A stretch of DNA of 7,306 nt, taken from the NCBI GenBank assembly GCA_964591245.1, contig CAZPZZ010000179.1, positions 1 to 7,306 on the forward strand, written 5' to 3'. The notes beneath the pieces were generated by a model. The model had not been told where the DNA came from. It saw only the letters and a list, made by a program, of their open reading frames with translations, and did no database searches. Of the stretch, positions 6,982 to 7,306 are shown piece after piece. The position numbers were made by a program, and so were the translations under genes. Every line of letters starts with the position of its first letter. Position 1 is the stretch's first letter. The DNA is from CAZPZZ01 sp964591245 (lineage in GTDB: Bacteria > Acidobacteriota > Vicinamibacteria > Vicinamibacterales > UBA8438).

Positions 6982-7306
6982 ATGCGAACCAGAGTCTTGC
7001 TGTTAATGGCCGTTGCGACGTCCCTTGCCACAACGATGCCGGTGCGGGCCCACCATGCGTTTTCGGCGGAGTTCGATGCGAATCGTCCTCTGACGCTCGC
7101 CGGGACCGTGAATCGAACCGAATGGATCAATCCCCATTCCTGGATTCATATCGATGTGGAAGGCGAGAATGGTGACGTGGTGACGTGGGCGGTCGAGTGT
7201 GGTGCACCGAACTCGCTGATGCGTCGCGGACTCAACAAGAATTCTGTTCCTGTCGGCACCGCACTTGTCATCGACGGCTTCGGTGCCAAGGATGGATCGA
7301 ATACAG
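6982..7306 (+). CDS. DUF6152 family exported protein, 3' end cut by the window
   Basis: The frame is open from ATG 6982 to the window end, giving 108 residues by hand translation; the stop lies outside. A signal peptide covers 1-23 (VLLLMAVATSLATTMPVRA). The predicted mature chain begins HHAFSAEFDANRPLTLAG. That opening, together with EWINPHSWIHIDV (47-59), VTWAVECGAPNSLMRRG and the VGTALVIDGFGAKDGS block (91-106), is the signature of DUF6152. The family is small, about 120-140 residues in my recollection, so most of the protein is present. Its role is not established. Conserved His residues at 24, 25, 52 and 56 make metal binding conceivable (inference). It is likely the third gene of the block starting at 5187. 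Confidence 0.85.
   Translation, partial: MRTRVLLLMAVATSLATTMPVRAHHAFSAEFDANRPLTLAGTVNRTEWINPHSWIHIDVEGENGDVVTWAVECGAPNSLMRRGLNKNSVPVGTALVIDGFGAKDGSNT

Overview
The window looks like part of a moderately GC-rich bacterial chromosome from an environmental lineage. The closest match I can suggest from gene content is Acidobacteriota (Vicinamibacteria-like). This rests on four features seen together: a cytochrome c plus copper-monooxygenase-like protein, a DUF5916 outer-membrane-type protein, 'GRPDLSGIW' secreted proteins, and a DUF6152 protein. That assignment is inference from family content, not from a marker gene. There are no rRNA, tRNA, CRISPR, insertion-sequence or phage signals.

Layout: all six genes are on the + strand. 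(1) 1-144 is a leader with a candidate promoter and a strong Shine-Dalgarno. (2) 145-1557 encodes an exported fusion of a c-type haem domain and a PHM-like two-copper monooxygenase domain. (3) 1554-2516 encodes an exported beta-rich protein of unrecognised family, translationally coupled to the first gene by an ATGA overlap. (4) 2517-2774 is a non-coding gap with two small hairpins. (5) 2775-5069 encodes a DUF5916 protein with an N-terminal CBM9-like domain and a predicted outer-membrane beta-barrel. (6) 5070-5186 is a short gap with a possible extended -10 promoter. (7) 5187-6002 and 5999-6952 are two overlapping tandem paralogues of an uncharacterised secreted family. (8) 6982 to the window end is the 5' part of a DUF6152 gene cut by the edge.

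Every gene starts with a convincing signal peptide, so this is an entirely extracytoplasmic gene set. It appears to form two coupled blocks (145-2516 and 5187-end) around a monocistronic-looking outer-membrane protein. A possible shared theme is metal or redox chemistry outside the cytoplasm. It has a haem plus two predicted copper sites in gene 1, and a DUF6152 product whose predicted mature N-terminus is His-His. The link between the blocks is inference only, and I could not assign a pathway or substrate from sequence.
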